A DNA stretch of 64,000 nucleotides from Brucella pseudogrignonensis. Lineage in GTDB: Bacteria > Pseudomonadota > Alphaproteobacteria > Rhizobiales > Rhizobiaceae. The position numbers and the translations under genes were made by a program. Position 1 is the first letter of the stretch. Each line of letters begins with the position of its first letter. Positions 19,045 through 26,528 of the stretch are shown in pieces. Under the pieces are notes generated by a model that ran no database searches, was not told the origin of the DNA, and worked only from the letters and a program-made list of their open reading frames with translations. The stretch lies in NCBI RefSeq assembly GCF_002252525.1, contig NZ_NNRM01000017.1, forward strand, positions 62,001 to 126,000, written 5' to 3'.

Positions 19045-19790
19045 GTAAAGTCGATAGCCTGTAATGCGCTGCCATTGCGCTTGAGCCATGCTTTGCAGCG
19101 CTCGGTATCGGGGCAAAGCTCTTGGCAGAGTTTCCAGAATTTCGGCCCATGGTTCATCTCGATCAGATGCGCCACTTCGTGGGCGACGAGATAGTTGATG
19201 ACGGGCGGCGGGGCCATGCCGATGCGCCATGAGAAGGAAAGCACGCCATCGGAAGTACACGATCCCCAGCGGCTTTTGGTATCCTTGAACCGGACCGCCT
19301 TGGCTTTGCGGCCCACGGTTGCCGTATGACGGGCAACCAGTTGCTCGATGTCGCGTTTGACTTCGCGCTTGAGGTAATCGGCGACACGCCGCGAAAGATG
19401 TGCGGGGTCGCCATGAACGAGCAGAATATTGCCTTCCAGCAAATCCACCGTGCCACGTCCGGGCTGATGGGCGATGAGATGCGGCACACCGCGAATGGGT
19501 ATTTTCACACCCACACGAAGGCCAGCCTGATCGGGCAATTTTGCAATGCGGCTTTCAATCCAGCCTTCATGGCGGATCAAAAAACTCTGCACTTCGCGGT
19601 CGGGCAAACCCGGTGGAATTGTAACACGCAGACCCTTGCCGCCAGTCTCGATCCGAAGTGTCAGGCGTTTGGCGCGCGGGTTTTCAAGCACGCGCAAAGG
19701 CAATTCACGTCCTGCGACCGCATGAATGCGTTCGCTTCTGACTGTCGCCGACTGTTTAGCCTTCGATGAACGAAATAAGGAAAAGCCCAT
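19041..19790 (-). CDS. YgjP-like metallopeptidase domain protein (DUF45, M48-like)
   Basis: A 249-residue protein with the zinc motif HEVAHLIEMNHGPKFW near residue 205 (HExxH plus a downstream His) and the preceding SRWGSCTSDGVLSFSWRIGMAP block that defines the YgjP/SprT-like family. No signal peptide, so it acts in the cytoplasm. Related proteins are annotated as metalloproteases or, for YgjP, a UTP pyrophosphatase. It is translationally coupled to the YdcF-like gene. Confidence 0.85.
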   Translation of the reverse strand: MGFSLFRSSKAKQSATVRSERIHAVAGRELPLRVLENPRAKRLTLRIETGGKGLRVTIPPGLPDREVQSFLIRHEGWIESRIAKLPDQAGLRVGVKIPIRGVPHLIAHQPGRGTVDLLEGNILLVHGDPAHLSRRVADYLKREVKRDIEQLVARHTATVGRKAKAVRFKDTKSRWGSCTSDGVLSFSWRIGMAPPPVINYLVAHEVAHLIEMNHGPKFWKLCQELCPDTERCKAWLKRNGSALQAIDFT

Positions 19791-19844
19791 TCCTTAAAAA
19801 TAAGTGATTCGCGAAAAAAGCCAGAAATTTTTGACGTTCAAAGC

Positions 19845-19871
19845 AAAACGACGCGGGACTAACCCGCGTCG
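19845..19871 (-). terminator. Terminator after the DUF2852 gene
   Basis: Perfect 9-bp arms CGACGCGGG (19849-19857) and CCCGCGTCG (19863-19871) with a 5-base loop; on the minus strand TTTT follows. Confidence 0.8.
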
Positions 19872-19900
19872 CAACAGGTATTACAGCATTAATTTAGCGG

Positions 19901-20347
19901 TCAAATATCCGTGACATCGTTGCTGTCGGTCTTTGCTGGCGTGCGTTTGCCATTGGCGCGGCGCTCATTCATGAAACGCTCGAACTCTTCCTTGTCGCGG
20001 GCACGGCGAAGTTCCTGCGCATAGGCTTCGAAGTCGGCGCGGGCTTCTTCAAGCTTGCGGCGTTCTTCAGCCAGACGGTCGAGTTCTTCTCGGCGCCAGT
20101 CATCGAAAGCGGCATTGCCGGTCGTGCCGCCAAAGCCGAAGCTTTCACTTTTACCGCAGTTGCGGAAAGAGCCGAACATTGAGTCGGTCTTCTCGTTAAC
20201 TTGGCGTTTGAAATCACCGAGGCGGTCGCCCCAGATGATATAGGCGAGCATGGCGAGGCCAAGCGGCCAGAAGAAGATAAAGCCCAGCACCATCAGCGCG
20301 ATTGTCGCTGGTGTCCATGCGGGGCGGATCAATGCAGAATTTGTCAT
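19901..20347 (-). CDS. DUF2852 family membrane protein
   Basis: A 148-residue protein. One or two membrane segments occupy residues 14-40 (TIALMVLGFIFFWPLGLAMLAYIIWG), followed by a Gly/Phe-rich linker (KSESFGFGGTTGN) and a charged coiled-coil helix (LDRLAEERRKLEEARADFEAYAQELRRARDKEEFERFM). This is the layout of the alphaproteobacterial DUF2852 family. It stands alone with its own terminator. Its function is not known. Confidence 0.85.
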   Translation of the reverse strand: MTNSALIRPAWTPATIALMVLGFIFFWPLGLAMLAYIIWGDRLGDFKRQVNEKTDSMFGSFRNCGKSESFGFGGTTGNAAFDDWRREELDRLAEERRKLEEARADFEAYAQELRRARDKEEFERFMNERRANGKRTPAKTDSNDVTDI

Positions 20348-20474
20348 GGTCTACTCCGTTTAATTCAGGGCCGTTCGCTTAGTCTCGCGGCTTGAATTTG
20401 ACGTGGTAAACCAATTGCGGCTTTTCAAGAATGTTGTGGGCCTGTTCCCGCCATGCGAGAGCTAAGCAATGTGA

Positions 20475-21626
20475 TTATCTCGGAAATTTTTTCCGTAAAT
20501 GTTCAAGCGTTGCCACTCCAAGACCTGCAATCAATGCCCAGAAGGCTGAACCGACTCCGAAAAAGGCAATACCGGAGGCGGTGACAGCGAAGGTTACGAT
20601 AGCGGCCAGCCGTTCTTCTTCATGCTTGAGTGCCAGCGACATTGCATTGATGAACGGCCCCATGAGAGCAAGACCAGCCACCAGTGCAATCAGCGTTGCA
20701 GGCAGAACGGCAAAGATTGCCACCAGCGAAGCGCCGAATAAAGCGAAGACCACATAGAATGCCGCATAAACGGGCCCGGTCATCCAACGTTTGGTCGGAT
20801 CGGGATGGGCATCCGGATTGGTACAAAGGGCGGCTGAAATGGCGGCAAGATTGCTGGTCCCTGCACCAAAGGGGGCAGTCACCAGAGAGAAAAGCCCTGT
20901 CACCCTTAGGGCGGCGCTGGTTGGTGGCTCATAGCCGGATGCTCGTAATACGGCAAAGCCCGGCAGGTTCTGCGAAGCCATCGTGACAAGATAAAGCGGA
21001 AGCGCGATGCCGATCATGGCGCCGATGTGAAACTCTGGCCAGATCAGCGTGAGTGTCGAGATCTCTGGCGCAGGCAATTGCGGAATGCGTCCTGTCAACA
21101 GCGCATAAGCCATGCCGAGTACGAGCACGGCAATGACGGCGAGTGATGGATTGAACAGGCGGATGATGAAGAAAAGCGCTACCAGCGGCAGAACGAAACT
21201 CGGATCAAGCGAGACAGATTTTGCAGCTGCAATGACGAAGCTAAGCAACACTCCGGCCAGCATTCCCGAAGCAACCGATGCCGGAATGCGTGAAACAAGC
21301 GTTGAAAGCTGACGGACCAATCCGGTGAGGATCAGCGCAAGAGCTGTTACGATGAAAGCGCCCACGGCTTCAGGCATGGTAAAACCGACACTTGCGCCGA
21401 TCAGAGCGAGACCAGGTGTGGACCACGCCGCGATGATCGGCATTTTGTAGCGCACACTAAGCCATGCGGATGAACCAGCAATAGCCAGACACACTGCCGT
21501 CACCCAGCTTGCTGTTTCGGCCTGCGTTGCGCCCAGCACATTGGCCGCCGCTACAATCAGCGCCAGCGTGCTGCCAAAGCCGACAATGGCAGCAACTGCA
21601 GAAGACGCAAAAACCGAAAAGCGCAT
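20475..21626 (-). CDS. BenE family benzoate/H+ symporter-like transporter
   Basis: A 383-residue inner-membrane protein with about 11-12 hydrophobic segments and the BenE-family stretches AAANVLGATQAETASWV near residue 26, GMLAGVLLSF and LFSLVTAPFGAGTSNLAAISAALCT near 250. BenE proteins are proposed to take up benzoate with protons, but no aromatic catabolic gene is nearby, so the substrate is open. It begins 3 bases after the hydrolase stop, making a two-gene operon. Confidence 0.87.
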   Translation of the reverse strand: MRFSVFASSAVAAIVGFGSTLALIVAAANVLGATQAETASWVTAVCLAIAGSSAWLSVRYKMPIIAAWSTPGLALIGASVGFTMPEAVGAFIVTALALILTGLVRQLSTLVSRIPASVASGMLAGVLLSFVIAAAKSVSLDPSFVLPLVALFFIIRLFNPSLAVIAVLVLGMAYALLTGRIPQLPAPEISTLTLIWPEFHIGAMIGIALPLYLVTMASQNLPGFAVLRASGYEPPTSAALRVTGLFSLVTAPFGAGTSNLAAISAALCTNPDAHPDPTKRWMTGPVYAAFYVVFALFGASLVAIFAVLPATLIALVAGLALMGPFINAMSLALKHEEERLAAIVTFAVTASGIAFFGVGSAFWALIAGLGVATLEHLRKKFPR

Positions 21627-21629
21627 GAC

Positions 21630-22409
21630 TTAGTCTCCGAAAGATATGCGTTCGGCGAGGGCCGAGACAGTGCGGATCAGCAGTTCCAGGTCTTGCGGGC
21701 GCGAAAGACGATGGTCGCCATCACGAACCAGCGTCAGCGTTACATCATCAACCGGCAGATGTTCAACGAGCTTAAGCGCATGTTGGTAAGGCACAGCCTC
21801 ATCCTGCATCCCTTGCAGGATATGCACCGGACAACCGGTCTCGATAATGCCCTTAAGCACAAGATTGTTACGACCGTCTTCAATCAATGCGCGGGTATAG
21901 ATGTAAGGGTTCGGCGAATATTCTGAAGGCTCTTCAAAATAGCCCTGTTCCATCAGATCTTTTTTCTGTTTGTCGGTCAGTGATGGTTCGACAAGCTCGG
22001 CAGTAAAGTCCGGGGCCGGGGCAATCAGAACGATCCCGGCAGGAGACTTGCCTGCTTTCTTCAGTTCCTGCGCCATGCGCAACGCAATCCAGCCGCCCAT
22101 GGATGATCCGACGAGGATTTGCGGGCCTTCCGCATATTTGTCTAGAATCGTGAGGCTTTCATTCAGCCAACGTGAGATTGTGCCCTGATTGAAGTCGCCG
22201 CCCGACTCACCATGCCCTGAATAATCAAGACGCAGAGCGGAATGCCCGGTCTTCTCTGCCCATTCATCAAGAACAACAGCCTTGGTGCCAAGCATGTCGG
22301 AGCGATAGCCACCAAGCCAGACAATGCCGGGAGCAACCTGTCCCGCACGGTTGCGGACTGCGATTTTAGCGCCATCGACATCAATAAAATCGGGTTCAGC
22401 TGCGCTCAT
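21630..22409 (-). CDS. Alpha/beta hydrolase, ABHD10-like
   Basis: A 259-residue serine hydrolase. Nucleophile elbow GSSMGG near residue 103, acid in GMQDEAVP near 205 and His in DGDHRLSRP near 235 make a complete triad. The LDYSGHGESGGDF block and LVGSSMGGW match the ABHD10 (acyl-protein thioesterase) group of the family. No signal peptide. It precedes a BenE-type transporter with 3 bases between them. The substrate is not known. Confidence 0.85.
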   Translation of the reverse strand: MSAAEPDFIDVDGAKIAVRNRAGQVAPGIVWLGGYRSDMLGTKAVVLDEWAEKTGHSALRLDYSGHGESGGDFNQGTISRWLNESLTILDKYAEGPQILVGSSMGGWIALRMAQELKKAGKSPAGIVLIAPAPDFTAELVEPSLTDKQKKDLMEQGYFEEPSEYSPNPYIYTRALIEDGRNNLVLKGIIETGCPVHILQGMQDEAVPYQHALKLVEHLPVDDVTLTLVRDGDHRLSRPQDLELLIRTVSALAERISFGD

Positions 22410-22711
22410 GCTTGGTCTCCTGAATTGGCAGGCACTCTATCAAATTCTTTTCATTTGCCATTTCTGCCCGTCAGAGAAAACCTTTCGCCTGGTCACTCCC
22501 TTGAAATATTGAGGAATGTGACCGATATGTCGCTTTACACTCCCGAAATACTTCTTTCTTCGTCGGGGGTGATTTTCCCAGTCAAAGATGCTATTGACTT
22601 TACCGCTCGCTTGACCACATTTCCGCGTTAAACAGGGGTTTGATGGGGGAATGCCGTCGCGGGCAACGAAATTAAACCGCCTATGACGTTAATAATCAGG
22701 AGATAACGACC
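22410..22711 (+). other. Intergenic region and infC leader, no gene seen
   Basis: The region separates the divergent hydrolase gene from infC. It holds an AT-rich stretch with a possible TTGACT at 22594 but no convincing -10, and ends with the AGGAG (22698-22702) ribosome site of infC. I see no coding region or structured RNA that I can defend. Confidence 0.5.
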
Positions 22712-23248
22712 ATTCGCCGACCGTTCAGAGCGACGCCGGTCCAGAAAGACGGACCGCGCTCCAACCGTGATATCCGGGTTCCCCGGGTCCAGCTTATTGA
22801 TGCCGAAGGCCATAACCACGGCAGTATCCCGACGCAGGACGCCATTGCGATGGCAGAAGAAGCGGGTCTCGATCTCGTTGAGATCGTGCCAAACGCTGAA
22901 CCACCTGTGTGCAAGATCGTGGATCTCGGCAAGCTGAAGTATCAGAATCAGAAAAAAGCCTCCGAAGCCCGCAAGAAGCAGAAAACGGTCGAAATCAAGG
23001 AAATCAAGATGCGACCGAACATCGACACTCATGACTATGAAGTGAAGATGAAGGCTGCACAGCGTTTCTTCGAAGAAGGCGACAAGGTCAAGGTAACACT
23101 TCGTTTCCGTGGCCGTGAAATGGCCCACCAGGAGCTCGGTATGAAGCTTCTGCTGCGTGTGAAAGAAGATACCGTCGAAATCGCCAAGGTGGAATCCGAG
23201 CCAAAGCTCGAAGGCCGCCAGATGATGATGGTTCTGGCTCCGCGCTGA
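22712..23248 (+). CDS. infC: Translation initiation factor IF-3, with ATT start codon
   Basis: The 178-residue protein binds the 30S subunit and rejects non-canonical start codons. N-terminal domain: [14 protein letters not shown] and [16 protein letters not shown]-terminal domain: [30 protein letters not shown] and [10 protein letters not shown]. The conserved reading frame runs upstream of the first ATG to an ATT at 22712, nine bases after AGGAG, which restores the family length (180 in E. coli); starting at the ATG (22850) would remove 46 conserved residues. ATT starts are the known basis of IF-3 autoregulation. Confidence 0.95.
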   Translation: MRRPFRATPVQKDGPRSNRDIRVPRVQLIDAEGHNHGSIPTQDAIAMAEEAGLDLVEIVPNAEPPVCKIVDLGKLKYQNQKKASEARKKQKTVEIKEIKMRPNIDTHDYEVKMKAAQRFFEEGDKVKVTLRFRGREMAHQELGMKLLLRVKEDTVEIAKVESEPKLEGRQMMMVLAPR

Positions 23249-23267
23249 TCGTAAATTCCCGCCTTTG

Positions 23268-23293
23268 AAAAGCCGCCTTCGGGCGGTTTTTCT
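23268..23293 (+). terminator. infC terminator
   Basis: GCCGCC and GGCGGT pair around a TTCG tetraloop, preceded by AAAA and followed by TTTTTC. Confidence 0.85.
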
Positions 23294-23326
23294 TTTTCCA
23301 GAATCACCCCTCTTTCAGAGATAGCC

Positions 23327-23941
23327 ATGAAAACATTGGGCGAACTGGGCAAATATCAGCAAAGACGCCGTCTTGCGATTGCTCTTCTTATCGGACTTCT
23401 TGTTGTCGCACTGTTCTTTGTGCGCTCGCGGTCAATTGGGCATTTGCATGAATATATCGAATCATTCGGCATAAGCTTGATTGTTGCAGCCATTCTCGGA
23501 CGCATGTGGTGCACGCTTTATATCGGTGGTCGCAAAAGTGCCGAGATCGTGCAGACCGGCCCTTATTCGATGACGCGTAATCCGCTTTATGTGTTCAGCA
23601 GCATCGGCGCGATCGGTATCGGCGCGCAGACGGGCAGCATTATCATTGCGTTGGCCTTTGGTGTGCTTTGCTATCTGGCTTTTTCAACTGTCATTCGCAC
23701 GGAAGAGAAGTTCCTCAAGGCCAACTTCGGCAAACCATACGAGGATTATTGCGCACGCGTGCCGCGATTCTTTCCAAGCTTTTCACTGTTCCGCGATGAT
23801 GATGAGCTCAGGGTAAAGCCTGATCGACTGTATCGGACCTTTACGGATGGTCTGGTGTTCTTTGTGGCCTATCCGTTCTTTGAATTCATTGAGTACCTTC
23901 AGGACATCGGTACATTACCGGTTCTGCTGCGACTTTATTGA
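23327..23941 (+). CDS. Isoprenylcysteine carboxyl methyltransferase/PEMT family membrane protein
   Basis: A 204-residue protein with four or so hydrophobic segments. The SAM-binding signature of the family is present: TGPYSMTRNPLYVFSSIGAIG near residue 80 and RTEEKFLKANFGKPYEDYCARVPRFFP near 125. These integral enzymes methylate isoprenyl-cysteine, phospholipids or small thiols; bacterial members are mostly uncharacterised. It stands alone between infC and rpmI. Confidence 0.82.
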   Translation: MKTLGELGKYQQRRRLAIALLIGLLVVALFFVRSRSIGHLHEYIESFGISLIVAAILGRMWCTLYIGGRKSAEIVQTGPYSMTRNPLYVFSSIGAIGIGAQTGSIIIALAFGVLCYLAFSTVIRTEEKFLKANFGKPYEDYCARVPRFFPSFSLFRDDDELRVKPDRLYRTFTDGLVFFVAYPFFEFIEYLQDIGTLPVLLRLY

Positions 23942-24020
23942 GTTTGAGGTATGATTCAGCCTGATTCACGTTGATTCAGGCATTGCGTTTTCTGGCCTTT
24001 AAGCCTATAAGGCCGCGTTC

Positions 24021-24053
24021 GAACCGCCCGGCAGGGCATGCCGTGGCGGTTTC
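24021..24053 (+). promoter_or_regulatory. Long hairpin in the rpmI-rplT leader
   Basis: GAACCGCC (24021-24028) and CGGCA pair with TGCCG and GGCGGTTTC (24045-24053), giving a 12-bp helix with one bulged base and a 5-base loop. No T-run follows immediately. rpmI-rplT leaders in many bacteria are folded targets of L20 autoregulation; this helix is a candidate part of such a leader or a terminator of the upstream gene. Confidence 0.45.
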
Positions 24054-24128
24054 GTATGCTTTTCAGACTTGGTCGGTCTGGAAGTAAAACAGAGTTCCGG
24101 TCTTTTGCAGGACGGACGCCTTTTCAAA

Positions 24129-24168
24129 CAAGAGGCGTGGAGTGTTGCAAGCACGACGGGGACTAAAC
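24129..24168 (+). ncRNA. Leader hairpin motif, copy 1 (before rpmI)
   Basis: Forty bases beginning CAAGAGGCGTGGAG and ending CGACGGGGACTAAAC, with a small central stem (GTGT/GCAC, loop TGCAA). The two ends are nearly identical to the two copies in front of pheS while the stem bases differ compensatorily. It ends 14 bases before the rpmI start. I do not know this motif from Rfam. Confidence 0.5.
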
Positions 24169-24182
24169 AAAGGAGTAGCAAA

Positions 24183-24383
24183 ATGCCCAAGATGAAGACC
24201 AAATCGGCTGCTAAGAAGCGGTTCAAAATTACTGGCACTGGCAAAGTTGTAGCTGCGGCTGCAGGCAAGCGCCATGGCATGATCAAGCGCTCGAACAAGT
24301 TCATTCGCGATGCACGCGGCACCATGGTGCTCTCGGACGCAGATGCGAAGATCGTAAAACAGTTCCTGCCTAACGGCCTCTAA
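24183..24383 (+). CDS. rpmI: 50S ribosomal protein L35
   Basis: The 66-residue basic protein begins [20 protein letters not shown] and has the typical [12 protein letters not shown] middle. The ATG at 24183 follows AAAGGAG; longer in-frame starts lack conservation. It is cotranscribed with rplT, 28 bases downstream. Confidence 0.97.
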   Translation: MPKMKTKSAAKKRFKITGTGKVVAAAAGKRHGMIKRSNKFIRDARGTMVLSDADAKIVKQFLPNGL

Positions 24384-24411
24384 GCCGTCTATCCTCTAAG
24401 GAGATCATATC

Positions 24412-24816
24412 ATGGCACGTGTAAAACGCGGCGTTACCGCCCACGCCAAGCACAAAAAAGTTCTCGACCAGGCTTCGGGTTTCCGTGGTCGTCGTAAAAA
24501 TACGATCCGCACTGCTAAGGCTGCTGTAGATCGTTCGAAGCAGTATGCTTACCGCGACCGCAAGAATCGCAAGCGTACGTTCCGCGCGCTCTGGATTCAG
24601 CGTATCAACGCTGCTGTTCGTGAACAGGGCCTGACATATGGCCGTTTCATCGACGGTCTAGCTAAGGCAGGTATCGAAATCGACCGTAAGGTTCTTTCCG
24701 ACATCGCAATCCATGAGCCTGATGCATTCGGTGCGCTGGTTGCGTCGGCAAAGAAGGCTCTCGAGTACCTCAAGAACAACGAGACGCCAAACGCTTTTGA
24801 AGGCGCTGTTCGCTAA
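24412..24816 (+). CDS. rplT: 50S ribosomal protein L20
   Basis: A 134-residue 23S rRNA-binding assembly protein: [19 protein letters not shown] at the N-terminus, [14 protein letters not shown] and [15 protein letters not shown], then the globular [20 protein letters not shown] part. AAGGAG lies upstream. In other bacteria L20 represses its own operon through the leader. A terminator follows. Confidence 0.97.
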   Translation: MARVKRGVTAHAKHKKVLDQASGFRGRRKNTIRTAKAAVDRSKQYAYRDRKNRKRTFRALWIQRINAAVREQGLTYGRFIDGLAKAGIEIDRKVLSDIAIHEPDAFGALVASAKKALEYLKNNETPNAFEGAVR

Positions 24817-24851
24817 GCCAGCCCTTCCCAAGTGATATTTTGAATTTGGGG

Positions 24852-24884
24852 AACCCGCGCTGGCTCGGCTGGCGCGGGTTTTTC
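24852..24884 (+). terminator. rplT terminator
   Basis: AACCCGCGC (24852-24860) and GCGCGGGTT (24872-24880) with an 11-base loop and TTTTT at the end. Confidence 0.85.
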
Positions 24885-24911
24885 TTTCGTATCTGGCGCC
24901 AATGGCGCGAC

Positions 24912-24954
24912 CAAGAGGCGTCGAGTGTCCCCTGGACACGAGAGGGATGTAAAC
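24912..24954 (+). ncRNA. Leader hairpin motif, copy 2 (first of tandem pair before pheS)
   Basis: Forty-three bases from CAAGAGGCGTCGAG to GAGAGGGATGTAAAC. The central stem is GTGTCC/GGACAC with a CCT loop, a perfect 6-bp helix. Copy 3 starts at the very next base. Confidence 0.55.
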
Positions 24955-24995
24955 CAAGAGGCGTGGAGCGCGTTCAGCGCGACAGGGATATAGAC
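24955..24995 (+). ncRNA. Leader hairpin motif, copy 3 (second of tandem pair, carries the pheS ribosome site)
   Basis: Forty-one bases from CAAGAGGCGTGGAG to GACAGGGATATAGAC; stem CGCG/CGCG around TTCAG (or GCGC/GCGC one base out). It ends one base before the pheS ATG, and its AGGGA is the only credible ribosome site. The motif therefore controls, or at least contains, the pheS translation start. Confidence 0.55.
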
Positions 24996-24996
24996 A

Positions 24997-26106
24997 ATGA
25001 GCGATCTCGAACAACTCGAACAAACGATCATGGGCGAAATCGCTGCTGCCAGCGACGAGCAGGCGATTGAAGCGGTGCGCGTTGCAGCACTCGGCAAAAA
25101 AGGCACTATCTCTGAAAAGCTCAAGACGCTGGGCAGCATGACACCGGAAGAGCGTCAGGCACAGGGCCCTGCCATTAACGGCCTGAAGAACCGCGTCACC
25201 GAAGCGCTCACTGAACGCAAGACAGAGCTGCGCAAGCAAGCCATTGCAGCGCGCCTTGAGCGTGAGAAAGTCGATGTGACCTTGCCGGTACGCGAAAGCG
25301 CTGCGGCGCGTGGCCGTATTCATCCAATTTCTCAGGTTATCGATGAAATCACCGCGATTTTTGCGGATATGGGTTTTTCGATTGCCGAAGGTCCGGATAT
25401 CGAGACCGACTATTACAATTTCACGGCGCTGAACTTCCCTGAAGGCCACCCGGCGCGCGAGATGCACGACACGTTCTTCTTCAATCCAGATGAGAAGGGC
25501 GAGCGCAAGCTATTGCGCACGCATACCTCGCCGGTGCAGGTCCACGCGATGGAGAAGTTCGCAGCCATTCGTGATAAGGAAGGCCGTGACGAACCGATCC
25601 GCATCGTCATTCCGGGCAAAACCTATCGCATGGATTCCGACGCTACCCATTCGCCGATGTTCCATCAGGTCGAAGGTCTGGTCGTCGATAAGTCGGCTAA
25701 TGTCGCCAACATGAAGTGGGTGCTTGAAGAGTTCTGCAAGGCTTTCTTTGAAGTACCAAACGTCACGATGCGTATGCGTCCGAGCTTCTTCCCATTCACC
25801 GAGCCATCGGTTGAGGTTGATATTCAGTGCGACCGTTCCGGCCCGCATGTGAAGTTCGGTGAAGGCACGGACTGGCTTGAAATTCTGGGCTGCGGCATGG
25901 TGCATCCGAATGTGCTGCGCGCTTCGGGTTATGACCCGGACGTCTATCAGGGCTTTGCATGGGGTATGGGTATCGACCGCATCGCCATGCTGAAATACGG
26001 AATGCCTGATCTGCGCGCCTTCTTTGATGCCGATGTGCGCTGGATCAACCATTACGGGTTCCGTCCGCTCGATCTGCCAACGCTGTTTGGTGGCCTGAGC
26101 GCATGA
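24997..26106 (+). CDS. pheS: Phenylalanyl-tRNA synthetase alpha subunit
   Basis: A 369-residue class II synthetase subunit carrying the catalytic site. The N-terminal coiled coil (about 1-90) contacts t[31 protein letters not shown], motif 2 in [12 protein letters not shown] and motif 3 in [18 protein letters not shown] are intact. The start is one base after the leader hairpin copy 3. The stop overlaps the ASCH gene by 4 bases. Confidence 0.97.
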   Translation: MSDLEQLEQTIMGEIAAASDEQAIEAVRVAALGKKGTISEKLKTLGSMTPEERQAQGPAINGLKNRVTEALTERKTELRKQAIAARLEREKVDVTLPVRESAAARGRIHPISQVIDEITAIFADMGFSIAEGPDIETDYYNFTALNFPEGHPAREMHDTFFFNPDEKGERKLLRTHTSPVQVHAMEKFAAIRDKEGRDEPIRIVIPGKTYRMDSDATHSPMFHQVEGLVVDKSANVANMKWVLEEFCKAFFEVPNVTMRMRPSFFPFTEPSVEVDIQCDRSGPHVKFGEGTDWLEILGCGMVHPNVLRASGYDPDVYQGFAWGMGIDRIAMLKYGMPDLRAFFDADVRWINHYGFRPLDLPTLFGGLSA

Positions 26107-26507
26107 CGCAACTGCCCGAACCTTATCGCGATGCGGTGACTTTTGCCTTTGGCGATTCGCCGGAACTCGCCGATGAGTTGCTTGCGCTCGTACTGGCAGG
26201 TCGCAAGACTGCGACCTGTGCCGCGCTTGCCTCGTTCGGTGAAGACGGCGAGCCGATGCCGGTCGTCGGACGTCGTGATGTGGTTCTGGATGGTCTTGGT
26301 CAACCTGCCGCGGTGATCGAAACAGTAGAGCTGACGGTCCGCCGCTTCGATGAGGTTGATGCCGCATTTGCGGAACAGGAGGGCGAAGGCCCGCTGGAAG
26401 AATGGCGAAAGGGGCACGAGGCCTATTTTCGCCGCAACGGCGGCTTCTCCCTTGATATGGAATTGCTTTGCGAGCGCTTTCGCGTGGTCGAAGTGCTCAA
26501 ACGCTGA
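26103..26507 (+). CDS. ASCH domain protein embedded between pheS and pheT
   Basis: A 134-residue cytoplasmic protein of the ASCH/YhfF type: [29 protein letters not shown] at 15-42 contains the GRKTAT motif, and later [14 protein letters not shown] and FRVVEVLKR strands complete the PUA-like barrel. ASCH proteins are RNA-binding or nucleoside amidohydrolase-like (YqfB). It overlaps pheS (ATGA) and ends 21 bases before pheT, so it is cotranscribed with both synthetase subunits. A link to tRNA-Phe is inference from position only. Confidence 0.85.
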   Translation: MTQLPEPYRDAVTFAFGDSPELADELLALVLAGRKTATCAALASFGEDGEPMPVVGRRDVVLDGLGQPAAVIETVELTVRRFDEVDAAFAEQEGEGPLEEWRKGHEAYFRRNGGFSLDMELLCERFRVVEVLKR

Positions 26508-26528
26508 AATTTAGGAAAGAACACGATC

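Noticed and set aside
20475-22409. BenE plus hydrolase as an aromatic degradation operon
   Set aside because: No ring-hydroxylating or cleavage gene is nearby and the hydrolase resembles ABHD10 rather than a meta-cleavage hydrolase, so only the family names are given.
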